This document shows positions 5,593 to 7,113 of a stretch of DNA of 7,113 nucleotides, in pieces (the stretch's first letter is position 1; the number at the start of each line of letters is the position of its first letter). Source of the stretch: Pseudomonadota bacterium (GTDB lineage: Bacteria > Pseudomonadota > Gammaproteobacteria > Steroidobacterales > Steroidobacteraceae). The DNA lies in contig JAPTUI010000656.1 in the NCBI GenBank assembly GCA_028067895.1, positions 1-7,113 of the forward strand, in the 5' to 3' direction. Made by a program: the position numbers and the translations under genes. The notes under the pieces are model-generated. The model made no database searches. It was not told the DNA's origin and saw only the letters and a program-made list of their open reading frames with translations.

Positions 5593-6797
5593 CCGCGCGC
5601 CCCGGCACGGGCCGACGTGCCACTGCGCGCCGCGATGCACTCCTGCGCTCGCACGCGCGCCTCCGCGTCGGCGGCCAGCACATCGTCCAATCCGCCAATG
5701 GGCGCCGCGCTCGAGTGTGTGATCACATCCTCAATGACCGAGGCGATCGCCGGAAAGTTCAACCGTTTCTCGAGGAAGGCGTGCACGGCAATCTCGTTGG
5801 CCGCATTGAGCGCCACCGGGGCGAGCCCGCCGGCGCGCGCCGCGGCCTGCGCGAGTGCAAGACATGGGAAGCGCTGCGGATCCGGCGCGCGAAACTCCAG
5901 GCGCGCAGTCTTGACCAGATCGAGGAACGCCACGCCGGAGTCCATGCGCTCGGGCCAGGCGAGCGCGTAGGCGATCGGGGTGCGCATGTCCGGTGAGCCG
6001 AGTTGCGCGAGCACTGAGCCGTCGATGTACTCCACCAGCGAGTGGATGATGCTCTGCGGGTGCACGACGATGTCGACCTGCTCGGGCGGCAGGCCGAACA
6101 GGAAACAGGCCTCGATCAGCTCCAAACCCTTGTTCATGAGGGTGGCGGAATCCACCGAAATTTTCCGTCCCATGACCCAGTTCGGATGGGCCACGGCCGC
6201 CTCGGGCGTCGCCGCGGCGATCTGCTCGGCACTCCAGTCGCGGAACGGGCCGCCGGAGGCAGTGAGCAGGACGCGCCGCACGCCCTCGGGCGTGCTGCCG
6301 GCGCGGGTGCCGGCCGGCAGGCACTGGAAGATCGCATTGTGCTCGCTGTCGATCGGCAGCAGCGTCGCACCGGCATCGCGCACCGCCTGCATCAGCAGCG
6401 GGCCGGACATCACGAGCGATTCCTTGTTGGCGAGCAGCAGCCGCTTGCCGGCACGGGCCGCGGCGAGCGTCGAGGGCAGCCCCGCCGCCCCGACGATGGC
6501 GGCCATCACGCACTCGGCCGCCTCGAGCGTGGCCAGCTCGGTGAGCGCCTCGGGGCCCGCGAGCAGCCGCGTGCCGGGCGCGGCATCGCCGAGGCGCGCG
6601 GCGAGTTCGCGCGCGGCGGCAGGATCGGCCAGCGCCGCATACGCGGGGCGGTACTTCAGAATCTGCGTGGTGAGTTTCTCCACGCTGCGGTTCGCGCCGA
6701 TGCCGATCAGGCGAAAACGCTCCGGATGGCGAGCGAGCACATCGAGGGTGCTCTCGCCGATCGAGCCGGTGGAACCGAGAACGACCACACCGATCAT
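5589..6797 (-). CDS. dxr: 1-deoxy-D-xylulose 5-phosphate reductoisomerase
   Basis: Cytosolic NADPH- and metal-dependent enzyme converting DXP to 2-C-methyl-D-erythritol 4-phosphate, the committed step of the MEP isoprenoid pathway and the target of fosmidomycin. The 402 residues match the usual length (E. coli 398). The N-terminal Rossmann fold has GSTGSIG at residues 8-14. ANKESLVMSGP lies near 123-133. The metal ligands are D150 and E152 (PIDSEHNAIFQ) and E226 in MNKGLELIE. The substrate-closing loop is HPNWVMGRKISVDSATL (204-220). ALNAANEIAV (329-338) is the conserved C-terminal block. The ATG at 6795-6797 is chosen because residues IGVVVLGSTGSIG follow at once and a GGGAG ribosome-binding site (6805-6809) sits 7 bases upstream. 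It overlaps the cdsA stop as ATGA, and its own TGA overlaps the rseP ATG in the same way. The longer frame to 6983 is cdsA read out of frame. The last ~14 residues are an Arg/Ala/Gly-rich tail of no evident function. Confidence 0.98.
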   Translation of the reverse strand: MIGVVVLGSTGSIGESTLDVLARHPERFRLIGIGANRSVEKLTTQILKYRPAYAALADPAAARELAARLGDAAPGTRLLAGPEALTELATLEAAECVMAAIVGAAGLPSTLAAARAGKRLLLANKESLVMSGPLLMQAVRDAGATLLPIDSEHNAIFQCLPAGTRAGSTPEGVRRVLLTASGGPFRDWSAEQIAAATPEAAVAHPNWVMGRKISVDSATLMNKGLELIEACFLFGLPPEQVDIVVHPQSIIHSLVEYIDGSVLAQLGSPDMRTPIAYALAWPERMDSGVAFLDLVKTARLEFRAPDPQRFPCLALAQAAARAGGLAPVALNAANEIAVHAFLEKRLNFPAIASVIEDVITHSSAAPIGGLDDVLAADAEARVRAQECIAARSGTSARAGARG

Positions 6798-7113
6798 GCC
6801 AGGACTCCCAAAACTGTCAGGCCGAGCAGCAGCACGGGCGCCGCTGCGGTCAGGCTGTCGATACGGTCCATGACCCCACCGTGCCCGGGGAACAGCGTGC
6901 CGCTGTCCTTCACGCCCGCGAAACGCTTCAGCAGGCTCTCGGTGAGATCCCCGACGATGGACGAGGCCACCGCCGCCAGACACAGCACCAGAAACCCGCC
7001 GAGGGGCACACTGAACCAGAAACTGCCGGCCACCGCCACCGGAATGCAGGCCGCGATGCCGCCGAGCACCCCCTCCCAGGTCTTGCCCGGGGAGACCTCG
7101 GGGGCGAGCCGTC
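6794..7113 (-). CDS. cdsA: Phosphatidate cytidylyltransferase (CDP-diglyceride synthase), C-terminal part
   Basis: Catalyses CTP + phosphatidate to CDP-diacylglycerol + PPi in the inner membrane, the branch point for bacterial phospholipids. Only the last 105 residues are in the window; the N-terminal transmembrane region lies beyond the right edge. The visible part opens with APEVSPGKTWEG, the conserved SPGKTWEG block of the family. The CDP-diglyceride synthase signature follows at about 6857-6937 (SLLKR, four residues, KDSG, then PGHGG and MDRID), with the lysines, histidine and aspartates of the CTP/metal site present. Hydrophobic segments lie before the signature (around AVAGSFWF and FLVLCLAAVASSIVG) and after it (APVLLLGLTVLGVLA). 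The open reading frame continues to the window edge, so the internal GTG at 7069 is not the start. The TGA stop overlaps the dxr ATG by four bases. The product call is secure; nothing can be said about the N-terminus or the promoter. Confidence 0.96.
   Translation of the reverse strand, partial: RLAPEVSPGKTWEGVLGGIAACIPVAVAGSFWFSVPLGGFLVLCLAAVASSIVGDLTESLLKRFAGVKDSGTLFPGHGGVMDRIDSLTAAAPVLLLGLTVLGVLA
6805..6809 (-). promoter_or_regulatory. Ribosome-binding site of dxr
   Basis: GGGAG on the minus strand, 7 bases before the dxr ATG at 6797-6795 and inside the end of cdsA. This clear Shine-Dalgarno match fixes the dxr start against the longer upstream frame. Together with the ATGA overlap it suggests that dxr both re-initiates and recruits its own ribosomes. 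Confidence 0.6.

Noticed and set aside
4630..5970. 446-codon plus-strand open frame opposite rseP and the end of dxr
   Set aside because: It spans two real genes and their ATGA junction on the other strand. The low-complexity Arg/Ala/His-rich product is typical of GC-driven antisense frames.
1..7113. Search for mobile elements, CRISPR arrays, tRNA/rRNA genes or a novel defence or biosynthetic system
   Set aside because: The six conserved genes cover all but about 280 bases. No transposase, direct-repeat array, attachment site or RNA gene pattern was seen.

Overview
This window carries part of a conserved Gram-negative envelope-biogenesis operon. All six genes lie on the minus strand, so transcription runs from position 7113 towards 1. 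In transcription order they are cdsA (3' end only), dxr, rseP, bamA, skp/ompH and lpxD (C-terminus cut off by the left edge). The base composition is very GC-rich with a strong GC bias at third codon positions. The order cdsA-dxr-rseP-bamA-skp-lpxD is the one found in Pseudomonas- and Xanthomonas-type gammaproteobacteria; in E. coli dxr lies upstream of uppS and cdsA. The best guess is a high-GC gammaproteobacterium of the Xanthomonadales/Nevskiales/Chromatiales kind. The genus cannot be read from the sequence.

Layout: cdsA, dxr and rseP are packed together. Each junction is a 4-base ATGA overlap (stop of one gene inside the start of the next), which suggests translational coupling. A 148-base gap (4077-4224) follows rseP. 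It contains two GC-rich inverted repeats and then an AT-richer patch before bamA, a possible place for processing or a secondary promoter. bamA is followed by a 122-base gap (1510-1631) with an unusual cluster of GC-rich hairpins, including a C/G homopolymer stem directly after the bamA stop. skp follows, probably from a GTG start, and lpxD begins 10 bases after the skp stop.

How the genes fit together: CdsA makes CDP-diacylglycerol for phospholipids. Dxr makes MEP for isoprenoids, including the undecaprenyl carrier lipid. RseP is the intramembrane protease that releases sigma-E when outer-membrane protein assembly fails. Skp carries unfolded outer-membrane proteins across the periplasm and BamA inserts them. 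LpxD adds the second pair of acyl chains in lipid A synthesis. The window therefore links membrane lipid supply, LPS synthesis, outer-membrane protein assembly and its stress sensor.

No mobile element, CRISPR array, tRNA, rRNA or defence system was seen. All six genes look intact apart from the two cut by the window edges. I found no undescribed system. The least explained DNA is the two intergenic regions flanking bamA.
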